Positions 49,808 through 62,700 of a stretch of DNA of 64,000 bases are shown piece after piece. The position numbers and the translations under genes were made by a program. The notes beneath the pieces were generated by a model. That model did no database searches, had not been told where the DNA came from, and saw nothing but the letters and a program-made list of their open reading frames with translations. Within the stretch, counting starts at the first letter, position 1; the number at the start of each line of letters is the position of its first letter. This DNA comes from Bathymodiolus brooksi (Eukaryota > Mollusca > Bivalvia > Mytilida > Modiolidae), in NCBI GenBank assembly GCA_963680875.1, contig OY804588.1:92932233-92996232 (forward strand). The letters run 5' to 3'.

Positions 49808-50612
49808 GTGATCTAGAGTTATATATAGTCGTTCATTTTATTGTGATCTAGAGTTATATATAGTCGTTCATTTTATTGTGATCTAGAGTTATATATAGTC
49901 GTTCATTTCATTGTGATCTAGAGTTATATATAGTCGTTCATTTTATTGTGATCTAGAGTTATATATAGTCGTTCATTTTATTGTGATCTAGAGTTATATA
50001 TAGTCGTTCATTTTATTGTGATCTGGAGTTATATATAGTCGTTCATTTTATTGTGATCTAGAGTTATATATAGTCGTTCATTTTATTGTGATCTAGAGTT
50101 ATATATAGTCGTTCATTTTATTGTGATCTAGAGTTATATATAGTCGTTCATTTTATTGTGATCTAGAGTTATATATAGTCGTTCATTTTATTGTGATCTA
50201 GAGTTATATATAGTCGTTCATTTTATTGTGATCTAGAGTTATATATAGTCGTTCATTTTATTGTGATCTGGAGTTATATATAGTCGTTCATTTTATTGTG
50301 ATCTAGAGTTATATATAGTCGTTCATTTTATTGTGATCTAGAGTTATATATAGTCGTTCATTTTATTGTGATCTAGAGTTATATATAGTCGTTCATTTTA
50401 TTGTGATCTGGAGTTATATATAGTCGTTCATTTTATTGTGATCTAGAGTTATATATAGTCGTTCATTTTATTGTGATCTAGAGTTATATATAGTCGTTCA
50501 TTTTATTGTGATCTAGAGTTATATATAGTCGTTCATTTTATTGTGATCTAGAGTTATATATAGTCGTTCATTTTATTGTGATCTGGAGTTATATATAGTC
50601 GTTCATTTTATT
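49808..50612. repeat. 35-bp tandem array, 23 copies
   Basis: Unit GTGATCTAGAGTTATATATA + GTCGTTCATTTTATT, exact period 35, almost invariant (CTAGAG/CTGGAG). Confidence 0.95.
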
Positions 50613-50782
50613 GACATTGGTTGAATTGCTGACGATAACTGCTTAAACTTTGATAATTAACGTTTAAATTAAAAGCCTTTTAAATTGACTTGTGAAGCTA
50701 TCATTCGGTTCGTCTTTACCTCCAGTTGTTTGTAGGAGGATTCGTGTCTTATTTACGTTATTTGTGTTGTTTGCGCATGATT
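50613..50782. other. Spacer between two arrays
   Basis: No exon or repeat recognised. Confidence 0.4.
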
Positions 50783-53700
50783 GTTTTTGTTTTGTTTTTA
50801 TTCGCTTTGTGTATCCTATCTTGCCTGTTTCTCTGAGTTTTTGCTTTGTTTTTATTCGCTTTGTGTATCCTATCTTGCCTGTTTCTCTGAGTTTTTGCTT
50901 TGTTTTTATTCGCTTTGTGTATCCTATCTTGCCTGTTTCTCTGAGTTTTTGCTTTGTTTTTATTCGCTTTGTGTATCCTATCTTGCCTGTTTCTCTGAGT
51001 TTTTGCTTTGTTTTTATTCGCTTTGTGTATCCTATCTTGCCTGTTTCTCTGAGTTTTTGCTTTGTTTTTATTCGCTTTGTGTATCCTATCTTGCCTGTTT
51101 CTCTGAGTTTTTGCTTTGTTTTTATTCGCTTTGTGTATCCTATCTTGCCTGTTTCTCTGAGTTTTTGCTTTGTTTTTATTCGCTTTGTGTATCCTATCTT
51201 GCCTGTTTCTCTGAGTTTTTGCTCTGTTTTTATTCGCTTTATGTATCCTATCTTGCCTGTTTCTCTGAGTTTTTGCTTTGTTTTTATTCGCTTTGTGTAT
51301 CCTATCTTGCCTGTTTCTCTGAGTTTTTGTTTTGTTTTTATTCGCTTTGTGTATCCTATCTTGCCTGTTTCTCTGAGTTTTTGCTTTGTTTTTATTCGCT
51401 TTGTGTATCCTATCTTGCCTGTTTCTCTGAGTTTTTGCTTTGTTTTTATTCGCTTTGTGTATCCTATCTTGCCTGTTTCTCTGAGTTTTTGCTTTGTTTT
51501 TATTCGCTTTGTGTATCCTATCTTGCCTGTTTCTCTGAGTTTTTGCTCTGTTTTTATTCGCTTTATGTATCCTATCTTGCCTGTTTCTCTGAGTTTTTGC
51601 TTTGTTTTTATTCGCTTTGTGTATCCTATCTTGCCTGTTTCTCTGAGTTTTTGTTTTGTTTTTATTCGCTTTGTGTATCCTATCTTGCCTGTTTCTCTGA
51701 GTTTTTGCTTTGTTTTTATTCGCTTTGTGTATCCTATCTTGCCTGTTTCTCTGAGTTTTTGCTTTGTTTTTATTCGCTTTGTGTATCCTATCTTGCCTGT
51801 TTCTCTGAGTTTTTGCTCTGTTTTTATTCGCTTTGTGTATCCTATCTTGCCTGTTTCTCTGAGTTTTTGCTTTGTTTTTATTCGCTTTGTGTATCCTATC
51901 TTGCCTGTTTCTCTGAGTTTTTGCTTTGTTTTTATTCGCTTTGTGTATCCTATCTTGCCTGTTTCTCTGAGTTTTTGCTCTGTTTTTATTCGCTTTATGT
52001 ATCCTATCTTGCCTGTTTCTCTGAATTTTTGCTTTGTTTTTATTCGCTTTGTGTATCCTATCTTGCCTGTTTCTCTGAGTTTTTGCTTTGTTTGTATTCG
52101 CTTTGTGTATCCTATCTTGCCTGTTTCTCTGAGTTTTTGCTTTGTTTTTATTCGCTTTGTGTATCCTATCTTGCCTGTTTCTCTGAGTTTTTGCTCTGTT
52201 TTTATTCGCTTTATGTATCCTATCTTGCCTGTTTCTCTGAATTTTTGCTTTGTTTTTATTCGCTTTGTGTATCCTATCTTGCCTGTTTCTCTGAGTTTTT
52301 GCTTTGTTTGTATTCGCTTTGTGTATCCTATCTTGCCTGTTTCTCTGAGTTTTTGCTTTGTTTTTATTCGCTTTGTGTATCCTATCTTGCCTGTTTCTCT
52401 GAGTTTTTGCTCTGTTTTTATTCGCTTTATGTATCCTATCTTGCCTGTTTCTCTGAATTTTTGTTTTGTTTTTATTCGCTTTGTGTATCCTATCTTGCCT
52501 GTTTCTCTGAGTTTTTGCTTTGTTTTTATTCGCTTTGTGTATCCTATCTTGCCTGTTTCTCTGAGTTTTTGCTCTGTTTTTATTCGCTTTATGTATCCTA
52601 TCTTGCCTGTTTCTCTGAATTTTTGCTTTGTTTTTATTCGCTTTGTGTATCCTATCTTGCCTGTTTCTCTGAGTTTTTGCTTTGTTTGTATTCGCTTTGT
52701 GTATCCTATCTTGCCTGTTTCTCTGAGTTTTTGCTTTGTTTTTATTCGCTTTGTGTATCCTATCTTGCCTGTTTCTCTGAGTTTTTGCTCTGTTTTTATT
52801 CGCTTTATGTATCCTATCTTGCCTGTTTCTCTGAATTTTTGCTTTGTTTTTATTCGCTTTGTGTATCCTATCTTGCCTGTTTCTCTGAGTTTTTGCTTTG
52901 TTTGTATTCGCTTTGTGTATCCTATCTTGCCTGTTTCTCTGAGTTTTTGCTTTGTTTTTATTCGCTTTGTGTATCCTATCTTGCCTGTTTCTCTGAGTTT
53001 TTGCTTTGTTTTTATTCGCTTTGTGTATCCTATCTTGCCTGTTTCTCTGAGTTTTTGCTTTGTTTTTATTCGCTTTGTGTATCCTATCTTGCCTATTTCT
53101 CTGAGTTTTTGCTTTGTTTTTATTCGCCTTGTGTATCCTATCTTGCCTGTTTCTCTGAGTTTTTGCTTTGTTTTTATTCGCTTTGTGTATCCTATCTTGC
53201 CTGTTTCTCTGAGTTTTTGCTTTGTTTTTATTCGCTTTGTGTATCCTATCTTGCCTGTTTCTCTGAGTTTTTGCTTTGTTTTTATTTGCTTTGTGTATCC
53301 TATCTTGCCTGTTTCTCTGAGTTTTTGCTTTGTTTTTATTCGCTTTGTGTATCCTATCTTGCCTGTTTCTCTGAGTTTTTGCTTTGTTTTTATTCGCTTT
53401 GTGTATCCTATCTTGCCTGTTTCTCTGAATTTTTGCTTTGTTTTTATTCGCTTTGTGTATCCTATCTTGCCTGTTTCTCTGAGTTTTTGCTTTGTTTTTA
53501 TTCGCCTTGTGTATCCTATCTTGCCTGTTTCTCTGAGTTTTTGCTTTGTTTTTATTCGCTTTGTGTATCCTATCTTGCCTGTTTCTCTGAGTTTTTGCTT
53601 TGTTTTTATTCGCTTTGTGTATCCTATCTTGCCTGTTTCTCTGAGTTTTTGCTTTGTTTTTATTCGCTTTGTGTATCCTATCTTGCCTGTTTCTCTGAGT

Positions 53701-56700
53701 TTTTGCTTTGTTTTTATTCGCTTTGTGTATCCTATCTTGCCTGTTTCTCTGAGTTTTTGCTTTGTTTGTATTCGCTTTGTGTATCCTATCTTGCCTGTTT
53801 CTCTGAGTTTTTGCTTTGTTTTTATTCGCTTTGTGTATCCTATCTTGCCTGTTTCTCTGAGTTTTTGCTTTGTTTTTATTCGCTTTGTGTATCCTATCTT
53901 GCCTGTTTCTCTGAGTTTTTGCTTTGTTTTTATTCGCTTTGTGTATCCTATCTTGCCTGTTTCTCTGAGTTTTTGCTTTGTTTTTATTCGCTTTGTGTAT
54001 CCTATCTTGCCTGTTTCTCTGAGTTTTTGCTTTGTTTTTATTCGCTTTGTGTATCCTATCTTGCCTGTTTCTCTGAGTTTTTGCTTTGTTTTTATTCGCC
54101 TTGTGTATCCTATCTTGCCTGTTTCTCTGAGTTTTTGCTTTGTTTTTATTCGCTTTGTGTATCCTATCTTGCCTGTTTCTCCGAGTTTTTGCTTTGTTTT
54201 TATTCGCTTTGTGTATCCTATCTTGCCTGTTTCTCTGAGTTTTTGCTTTGTTTTTATTCGCTTTGTGTATCCTATCTTGCCTGTTTCTCTGAGTTTTTGT
54301 TTTGTTTTTATTCGCTTTGTGTATCCTATCTTGCCTGTTTCTCTGAGTTTTTGCTCTGTTTTTATTCGCTTTGTGTATCCTATCTTGCCTGTTTCTCTGA
54401 GTTTTTGCTTTGTTTTTATTCGCTTTGTGTATCCTATCTTGCCTGTTTCTCTGAGTTTTTGCTTTGTTTTTATTCGCTTTGTGTATCCTATCTTGCCTGT
54501 TTCTCTGAGTTTTTGCTTTGTTTGTATTCGCTTTGTGTATCCTATCTTGCCTGTTTCTCTGAGTTTTTGCTTTGTTTTTATTCGCTTTGTGTATCCTATC
54601 TTGCCTGTTTCCCTGAGTTTTTGTTTTGTTTTTATTCGCTTTGTGTATCCTATCTTGCCTGTTTCTCTGAGTTTTTGCTTTGTTTTTATTCGCTTTGTGT
54701 ATCCTATCTTGCCTGTTTCTCTGAGTTTTTGCTTTGTTTTTATTCGCTTTGTGTATCCTATCTTGCCTGTTTCTCTGAGTTTTTGCTTTGTTTTTATTCG
54801 CTTTGTGTATCCTATCTTGCCTGTTTCTCTGAGTTTTTGCTTTGTTTTTATTCGCTTTGTGTATCCTATCTTGCCTGTTTCTCTGAGTTTTTGCTTTGTT
54901 TTTATTCGCTTTGTGTATCCTATCTTGCCTGTTTCTCTGAGTTTTTGCTTTGTTTTTATTCGCCTTGTGTATCCTATCTTGCCTGTTTCTCTGAGTTTTT
55001 GCTTTGTTTTTATTCGCTTTGTGTATCCTATCTTGCCTGTTTCTCTGAGTTTTTGCTTTGTTTTTATTCGCTTTGTGTATCCTATCTTGCCTGTTTCTCT
55101 GAGTTTTTGCTTTGTTTTTATTCGCTTTGTGTATCCTATCTTGCCTGTTTCTCTGAGTTTTTGCTTTGTTTTTATTCGCTTTGTGTATCCTATCTTGCCT
55201 GTTTCTCTGAGTTTTTGCTTTGTTTTTATTCGCTTTGTGTATCCTATCTTGCCTGTTTCTCTGAGTTTTTGCTTTGTTTTTATTCGCTTTGTGTATCCTA
55301 TCTTGCCTGTTTCTCTGAGTTTTTGCTTTGTTTTTATTCGCTTTGTGTATCCTATCTTGCCTGTTTCTCTGAGTTTTTGCTTTGTTTGTATTCGCTTTGT
55401 GTATCCTATCTTGCCTGTTTCTCTGAGTTTTTGCTTTGTTTTTATTCGCTTTGTGTATCCTATCTTGCCTGTTTCCCTGAGTTTTTGTTTTGTTTTTATT
55501 CGCTTTGTGTATCCTATCTTGCCTGTTTCTCTGAGTTTTTGCTTTGTTTTTATTCGCTTTGTGTATCCTATCTTGCCTGTTTCTCTGAGTTTTTGCTTTG
55601 TTTTTATTCGCTTTGTGTATCCTATCTTGCCTGTTTCTCTGAGTTTTTGCTTTGTTTTTATTCGCTTTGTGTATCCTATCTTGCCTGTTTCTCTGAGTTT
55701 TTGCTTTGTTTTTATTCGCTTTGTGTATCCTATCTTGCCTGTTTCTCTGAGTTTTTGCTTTGTTTTTATTCGCTTTGTGTATCCTATCTTGCCTGTTTCT
55801 CTGAGTTTTTGCTTTGTTTTTATTCGCCTTGTGTATCCTATCTTGCCTGTTTCTCTGAGTTTTTGCTTTGTTTTTATTCGCTTTGTGTATCCTATCTTGC
55901 CTGTTTCTCTGAGTTTTTGCTTTGTTTTTATTCGCTTTGTGTATCCTATCTTGCCTGTTTCTCTGAGTTTTTGCTTTGTTTTTATTCGCTTTGTGTATCC
56001 TATCTTGCCTGTTTCTCTGAGTTTTTGCTTTGTTTTTATTCGCTTTGTGTATCCTATCTTGCCTGTTTCTCTGAGTTTTTGCTTTGTTTTTATTCGCTTT
56101 GTGTATCCTATCTTGCCTGTTTCTCTGAGTTTTTGCTTTGTTTTTATTCGCCTTGTGTATCCTATCTTGCCTGTTTCTCTGAGTTTTTGCTTTGTTTTTA
56201 TTCGCTTTGTGTATCCTATCTTGCCTGTTTCTCTGAGTTTTTGCTTTGTTTTTATTCGCTTTGTGTATCCTATCTTGCCTGTTTCTCTGAGTTTTTGCTT
56301 TGTTTTTATTCGCTTTGTGTATCCTATCTTGCCTGTTTCTCTGAGTTTTTGCTTTGTTTGTATTCGCTTTGTGTATCCTATCTTGCTTGTTTCTCTGAGT
56401 TTTTGCTTTGTTTTTATTCGCTTTGTGTATCCTATCTTGCCTGTTTCTCTGAGTTTTTGCTTTGTTTTTATTCGCTTTGTGTATCCTATCTTGCCTGTTT
56501 CTCCGAGTTTTTGCTTTGTTTTTATTCGCTTTGTGTATCCTATCTTGCCTGTTTCTCTGAGTTTTTGCTTTGTTTTTATTCGCTTTGTGTATTCTATCTT
56601 GCCTGTTTCTCTGAGTTTTTGCTTTGTTTTTATTCGCTTTGTGTATCCTATCTTGCCTGTTTCTCTGAGTTTTTGCTTTGTTTTTATTCGCTTTGTGTAT

Positions 56701-59700
56701 CCTATCTTGCCTGTTTCTCTGAGTTTTTGCTTTGTTTTTATTCGCTTTGTGTATCCTATCTTGCCTGTTTCTCTGAATTTTTGCTTTGTTTTTATTCGCT
56801 TTGTGTATCCTATCTTGCCTGTTTCTCTGAGTTTTTGCTTTGTTTTTATTCGCCTTGTGTATCCTATCTTGCCTGTTTCTCTGAGTTTTTGCTTTGTTTT
56901 TATTCGCCTTGTGTATCCTATCTTGCCTGTTTCTCCGAGTTTTTGCTTTGTTTTTATTCGCTTTGTGTATCCTATCTTGCCTGTTTCTCTGAGTTGTTGC
57001 TTTGTTTTTATTCGCTTTATGTATCCTATCTTGCCTGTTTCTCTGAGTTTTTGCTTTGTTTTTATTCGCCTTGTGTATCCTATCTTGCCTGTTTCTCTGA
57101 GTTTTTGCTTTGTTTGTATTCGCTTTGTGTATCCTATCTTGCCTGTTTTTCTGAGTTTTTGCTTTGTTTTTATTCGCTTTGTGTATCCTATCTTGCCTGT
57201 TTCTCTGAGATTTTGCTTTGTTTTTATTCGCTTTGTGTATCCTATCTTGCCTGCTTCTCTGAGTTTTTGCTTTGTTTTTATTCGCTTTGTGTATCCTATC
57301 TTGCCTGTTTCTCTGAGATTTTGCTTTGTTTTTATTCGCTTTGTGTATCCTATCTTGCCTGTTTCTCTGAGTTTTTGCTTTGTTTTTATTCGCTTTATGT
57401 ATCCTATCTTGCCTGTTTCTCTGAGTTTTTGCTTTGTTTTTATTCGCTTTATGTATCCTATCTTGCCTGTTTCTCTGAGTTTTTGCTTTGTTTTTATTCG
57501 CTTTGTGTATCCTATCTTGCCTGTTTCTCTGAGATTTTGCTTTGTTTTTATTCGCTTTGTGTATCCTATCTTGCCTGTTTCTCTGAGTTTTTGCTTTGTT
57601 TTTATTCGCTTTATGTATCCTATCTTGCCTGTTTCTCTGAGTTTTTGCTTTGTTTTTATTCGCCTTGTGTATCCTATCTTGCCTGTTTCTCTGAGTTTTT
57701 GCTTTGTTTTTATTCGCTTTGTGTATCCTATCTTGCCTGTTTCTCCGAGTTTTTGCTTTGTTTTTATTCGCTTTGTGTATCCTATCTTGCCTGTTTCTCC
57801 GAGTTTTTGCTTTGTTTGTATTCGCTTTGTGTATCCTATCTTGCTTGTTTCTCTGAGTTTTTGCTTTGTTTTTATTCGCTTTGTGTATCCTATCTTGCCT
57901 GTTTCTCTGAGATTTTGCTTTGTTTTTATTCGCTTTGTGTATCCTATCTTGCCTGTTTCTCTGAGTTTTTGCTTTGTTTTTATTCGCTTTATGTATCCTA
58001 TCTTGCCTGTTTCTCTGAGGTTTTGCTTTTTTTTTATTCGCCTTGTGTATCCTATCTTGCCTGTTTCTCTGAGTTTTTGCTTTGTTTTTATTCGCTTTGT
58101 GTATCCTATCTTGCCTGTTTCTCTGAGTTTTTGCTTTGTTTTTATTCGCTTTGTGTATCCTATCTTGCCTGTTTCTCTGAGTTTTTGCTTTGTTTTTATT
58201 CGCTTTGTGTATCCTATCTTGCCTGTTTCTCTGAGTTTTTGTTTTGTTTTTATTCGCTTTGTGTATCCTATCTTGCCTGTTTCTCTGAGTTTTTGCTTTG
58301 TTTTTATTTGCTTTGTGTATCCTATCTTGCCTGTTTCTCTGAGTTTTTGCTTTGTTTTTATTCGCTTTGTGTATCCTATCTTGCCTGTTTCTCTGAGATT
58401 TTGCTTTGTTTTTATTCGCTTTGTGTATCCTATCTTGCCTGTTTCTCCGAGTTTTTGCTTTGTTTTTATTCGCCTTGTGTATCCTATCTTGCCTGTTTCT
58501 CTGAGTTTTTGCTTTGTTTTTATTCGCTTTGTGTATCCTATCTTGCCTGTTTCTCTGAGATTTTGCTTTGTTTTTATTCGCTTTGTGTATCCTATCTTGC
58601 CTGTTTCTCTGAGTTTTTGCTTTGTTTTTATTCGCTTTATGTATCCTATCTTGCCTGTTTCTCTGAGTTTTTGCTTTGTTTTTATTCGCTTTATGTATCC
58701 TATCTTGCCTGTTTCTCTGAGTTTTTGCTTTGTTTTTATTCGCTTTGTGTATCCTATCTTGCCTGTTTCTCTGAGATTTTGCTTTGTTTTTATTCGCTTT
58801 GTGTATCCTATCTTGCCTGTTTCTCTGAGTTTTTGCTTTGTTTTTATTCGCTTTGTGTATCCTATCTTGCCTGTTTCTCTGAGTTTTTGCTTTGTTTTTA
58901 TTCGCTTTGTGTATCCTATCTTGCCTGTTTCTCTGAGATTTTGCTTTGTTTTTATTCGCTTTGTGTATCCTATCTTGCCTGTTTCTCTGAGTTTTTGCTT
59001 TGTTTTTATTCGCTTTATGTATCCTATCTTGCCTGTTTCTCTGAGTTTTTGCTTTGTTTTTATTCGCCTTGTGTATCCTATCTTGCCTGTTTCTCTGAGT
59101 TTTTGCTTTGTTTTTATTCGCTTTGTGTATCCTATCTTGCCTGTTTCTCTGAGTTTTTGCTTTGTTTGTATTCGCTTTGTGTATCCTATCTTGCCTGTTT
59201 CTCCGAGTTTTTGCTTTGTTTTTATTCGCTTTGTGTATCCTATCTTGCCTGTTTCTCTGAGTTTTTGCTTTGTGTTTATTCGCTTTGTGTATCCTATCTT
59301 GCCTGTTTCTCTGAGTTTTTGCTTTGTTTTTATTCGCCTTGTGTATCCTATCTTGCCTGTTTCTCTGAGTTTTTGCTTTGTTTTTATTCGCTTTGTGTAT
59401 CCTATCTTGCCTGTTTCTCTGAGTTTTTGCTTTGTTTTTATTCGCTTTGTGTATCCTATCTTGCCTGTTTCTCTGAGTTTTTGCTTTGTTTTTATTCGCT
59501 TTGTGTATCCTATCTTGCCTGTTTCTCTGAGTTTTTGCTTTGTTTGTATTCGCTTTGTGTATCCTATCTTGCTTGTTTCTCTGAGTTTTTGCTTTGTTTT
59601 TATTCGCTTTGTGTATCCTATCTTGCCTGTTTCTCTGAGTTTTTGCTTTGTTTTTATTCGCTTTGTGTATCCTATCTTGCCTGTTTCTCCGAGTTTTTGC

Positions 59701-62700
59701 TTTGTTTTTATTCGCTTTGTGTATCCTATCTTGCCTGTTTCTCTGAGTTTTTGCTTTGTTTTTATTCGCTTTGTGTATTCTATCTTGCCTGTTTCTCTGA
59801 GTTTTTGCTTTGTTTTTATTCGCTTTGTGTATCCTATCTTGCCTGTTTCTCTGAGTTTTTGCTTTGTTTTTATTCGCTTTGTGTATCCTATCTTGCCTGT
59901 TTCTCTGAGTTTTTGCTTTGTTTTTATTCGCTTTGTGTATCCTATCTTGCCTGTTTCTCTGAATTTTTGCTTTGTTTTTATTCGCTTTGTGTATCCTATC
60001 TTGCCTGTTTCTCTGAGTTTTTGCTTTGTTTTTATTCGCCTTGTGTATCCTATCTTGCCTGTTTCTCTGAGTTTTTGCTTTGTTTTTATTCGCCTTGTGT
60101 ATCCTATCTTGCCTGTTTCTCCGAGTTTTTGCTTTGTTTTTATTCGCTTTGTGTATCCTATCTTGCCTGTTTCTCTGAGTTGTTGCTTTGTTTTTATTCG
60201 CTTTGTGTATCCTATCTTGCCTGTTTCTCTGAGTTTTTGCTTTGTTTTTATTCGCTTTGTGTATCCTATCTTGCCTGTTTCTCTGAGTTTTTGCTTTGTT
60301 TTTATTCGCTTTGTGTATCCTATCTTGCCTGTTTCTCTGAGTTGTTGCTTTGTTTTTATTCGCTTTGTGTATCCTATCTTGCCTGTTTCTCTGAGTTTTT
60401 GCTTTGTTTTTATTCGCCTTGTGTATCCTATCTTGCCTGTTTCTCTGAGTTTTTGCTTTGTTTGTATTCGCTTTGTGTATCCTATCTTGCCTGTTTTTCT
60501 GAGTTTTTGCTTTGTTTTTATTCGCTTTGTGTATCCTATCTTGCCTGTTTCTCTGAGATTTTGCTTTGTTTTTATTCGCTTTGTGTATCCTATCTTGCCT
60601 GCTTCTCTGAGTTTTTGCTTTGTTTTTATTCGCTTTGTGTATCCTATCTTGCCTGTTTCTCTGAGATTTTGCTTTGTTTTTATTCGCTTTGTGTATCCTA
60701 TCTTGCCTGTTTCTCTGAGTTTTTGCTTTGTTTTTATTCGCTTTATGTATCCTATCTTGCCTGTTTCTCTGAGTTTTTGCTTTGTTTTTATTCGCTTTAT
60801 GTATCCTATCTTGCCTGTTTCTCTGAGTTTTTGCTTTGTTTTTATTCGCTTTGTGTATCCTATCTTGCCTGTTTCTCTGAGATTTTGCTTTGTTTTTATT
60901 CGCTTTGTGTATCCTATCTTGCCTGTTTCTCTGAGTTTTTGCTTTGTTTTTATTCGCTTTATGTATCCTATCTTGCCTGTTTCTCTGAGTTTTTGCTTTG
61001 TTTTTATTCGCCTTGTGTATCCTATCTTGCCTGTTTCTCTGAGTTTTTGCTTTGTTTTTATTCGCTTTGTGTATCCTATCTTGCCTGTTTCTCCGAGTTT
61101 TTGCTTTGTTTTTATTCGCTTTGTGTATCCTATCTTGCCTGTTTCTCCGAGTTTTTGCTTTGTTTGTATTCGCTTTGTGTATCCTATCTTGCTTGTTTCT
61201 CTGAGTTTTTGCTTTGTTTTTATTCGCTTTGTGTATCCTATCTTGCCTGTTTCTCTGAGATTTTGCTTTGTTTTTATTCGCTTTGTGTATCCTATCTTGC
61301 CTGTTTCTCTGAGTTTTTGCTTTGTTTTTATTCGCTTTATGTATCCTATCTTGCCTGTTTCTCTGAGGTTTTGCTTTTTTTTTATTCGCCTTGTGTATCC
61401 TATCTTGCCTGTTTCTCTGAGTTTTTGCTTTGTTTTTATTCGCTTTGTGTATCCTATCTTGCCTGTTTCTCTGAGATTTTGCTTTGTTTTTATTCGCTTT
61501 GTGTATCCTATCTTGCCTGTTTCTCTGAGTTTTTGCTTTGTTTTTATTCGCTTTGTGTATCCTATCTTGCCTGTTTCTCTGAGTTTTTGTTTTGTTTTTA
61601 TTCGCTTTGTGTATCCTATCTTGCCTGTTTCTCTGAGTTTTTGCTTTGTTTTTATTTGCTTTGTGTATCCTATCTTGCCTGTTTCTCTGAGTTTTTGCTT
61701 TGTTTTTATTCGCTTTGTGTATCCTATCTTGCCTGTTTCTCTGAGATTTTGCTTTGTTTTTATTCGCTTTGTGTATCCTATCTTGCCTGTTTCTCCGAGT
61801 TTTTGCTTTGTTTTTATTCGCCTTGTGTATCCTATCTTGCCTGTTTCTCTGAGTTTTTGCTTTGTTTTTATTCGCTTTGTGTATCCTATCTTGCCTGTTT
61901 CTCTGAGATTTTGCTTTGTTTTTATTCGCTTTGTGTATCCTATCTTGCCTGTTTCTCTGAGTTTTTGCTTTGTTTTTATTCGCTTTATGTATCCTATCTT
62001 GCCTGTTTCTCTGAGTTTTTGCTTTGTTTTTATTCGCTTTATGTATCCTATCTTGCCTGTTTCTCTGAGTTTTTGCTTTGTTTTTATTCGCTTTGTGTAT
62101 CCTATCTTGCCTGTTTCTCTGAGATTTTGCTTTGTTTTTATTCGCTTTGTGTATCCTATCTTGCCTGTTTCTCTGAGTTTTTGCTTTGTTTTTATTCGCT
62201 TTATGTATCCTATCTTGCCTGTTTCTCTGAGTTTTTGCTTTGTTTTTATTCGCCTTGTGTATCCTATCTTGCCTGTTTCTCTGAGTTTTTGCTTTGTTTT
62301 TATTCGCTTTGTGTATCCTATCTTGCCTGTTTCTCCGAGTTTTTGCTTTGTTTTTATTCGCTTTGTGTATCCTATCTTGCCTGTTTCTCCGAGTTTTTGC
62401 TTTGTTTGTATTCGCTTTGTGTATCCTATCTTGCTTGTTTCTCTGAGTTTTTGCTTTGTTTTTATTCGCTTTGTGTATCCTATCTTGCCTGTTTCTCTGA
62501 GATTTTGCTTTGTTTTTATTCGCTTTGTGTATCCTATCTTGCCTGTTTCTCTGAGTTTTTGCTTTGTTTTTATTCGCTTTATGTATCCTATCTTGCCTGT
62601 TTCTCTGAGGTTTTGCTTTTTTTTTATTCGCCTTGTGTATCCTATCTTGCCTGTTTCTCTGAGTTTTTGCTTTGTTTTTATTCGCTTTGTGTATCCTATC

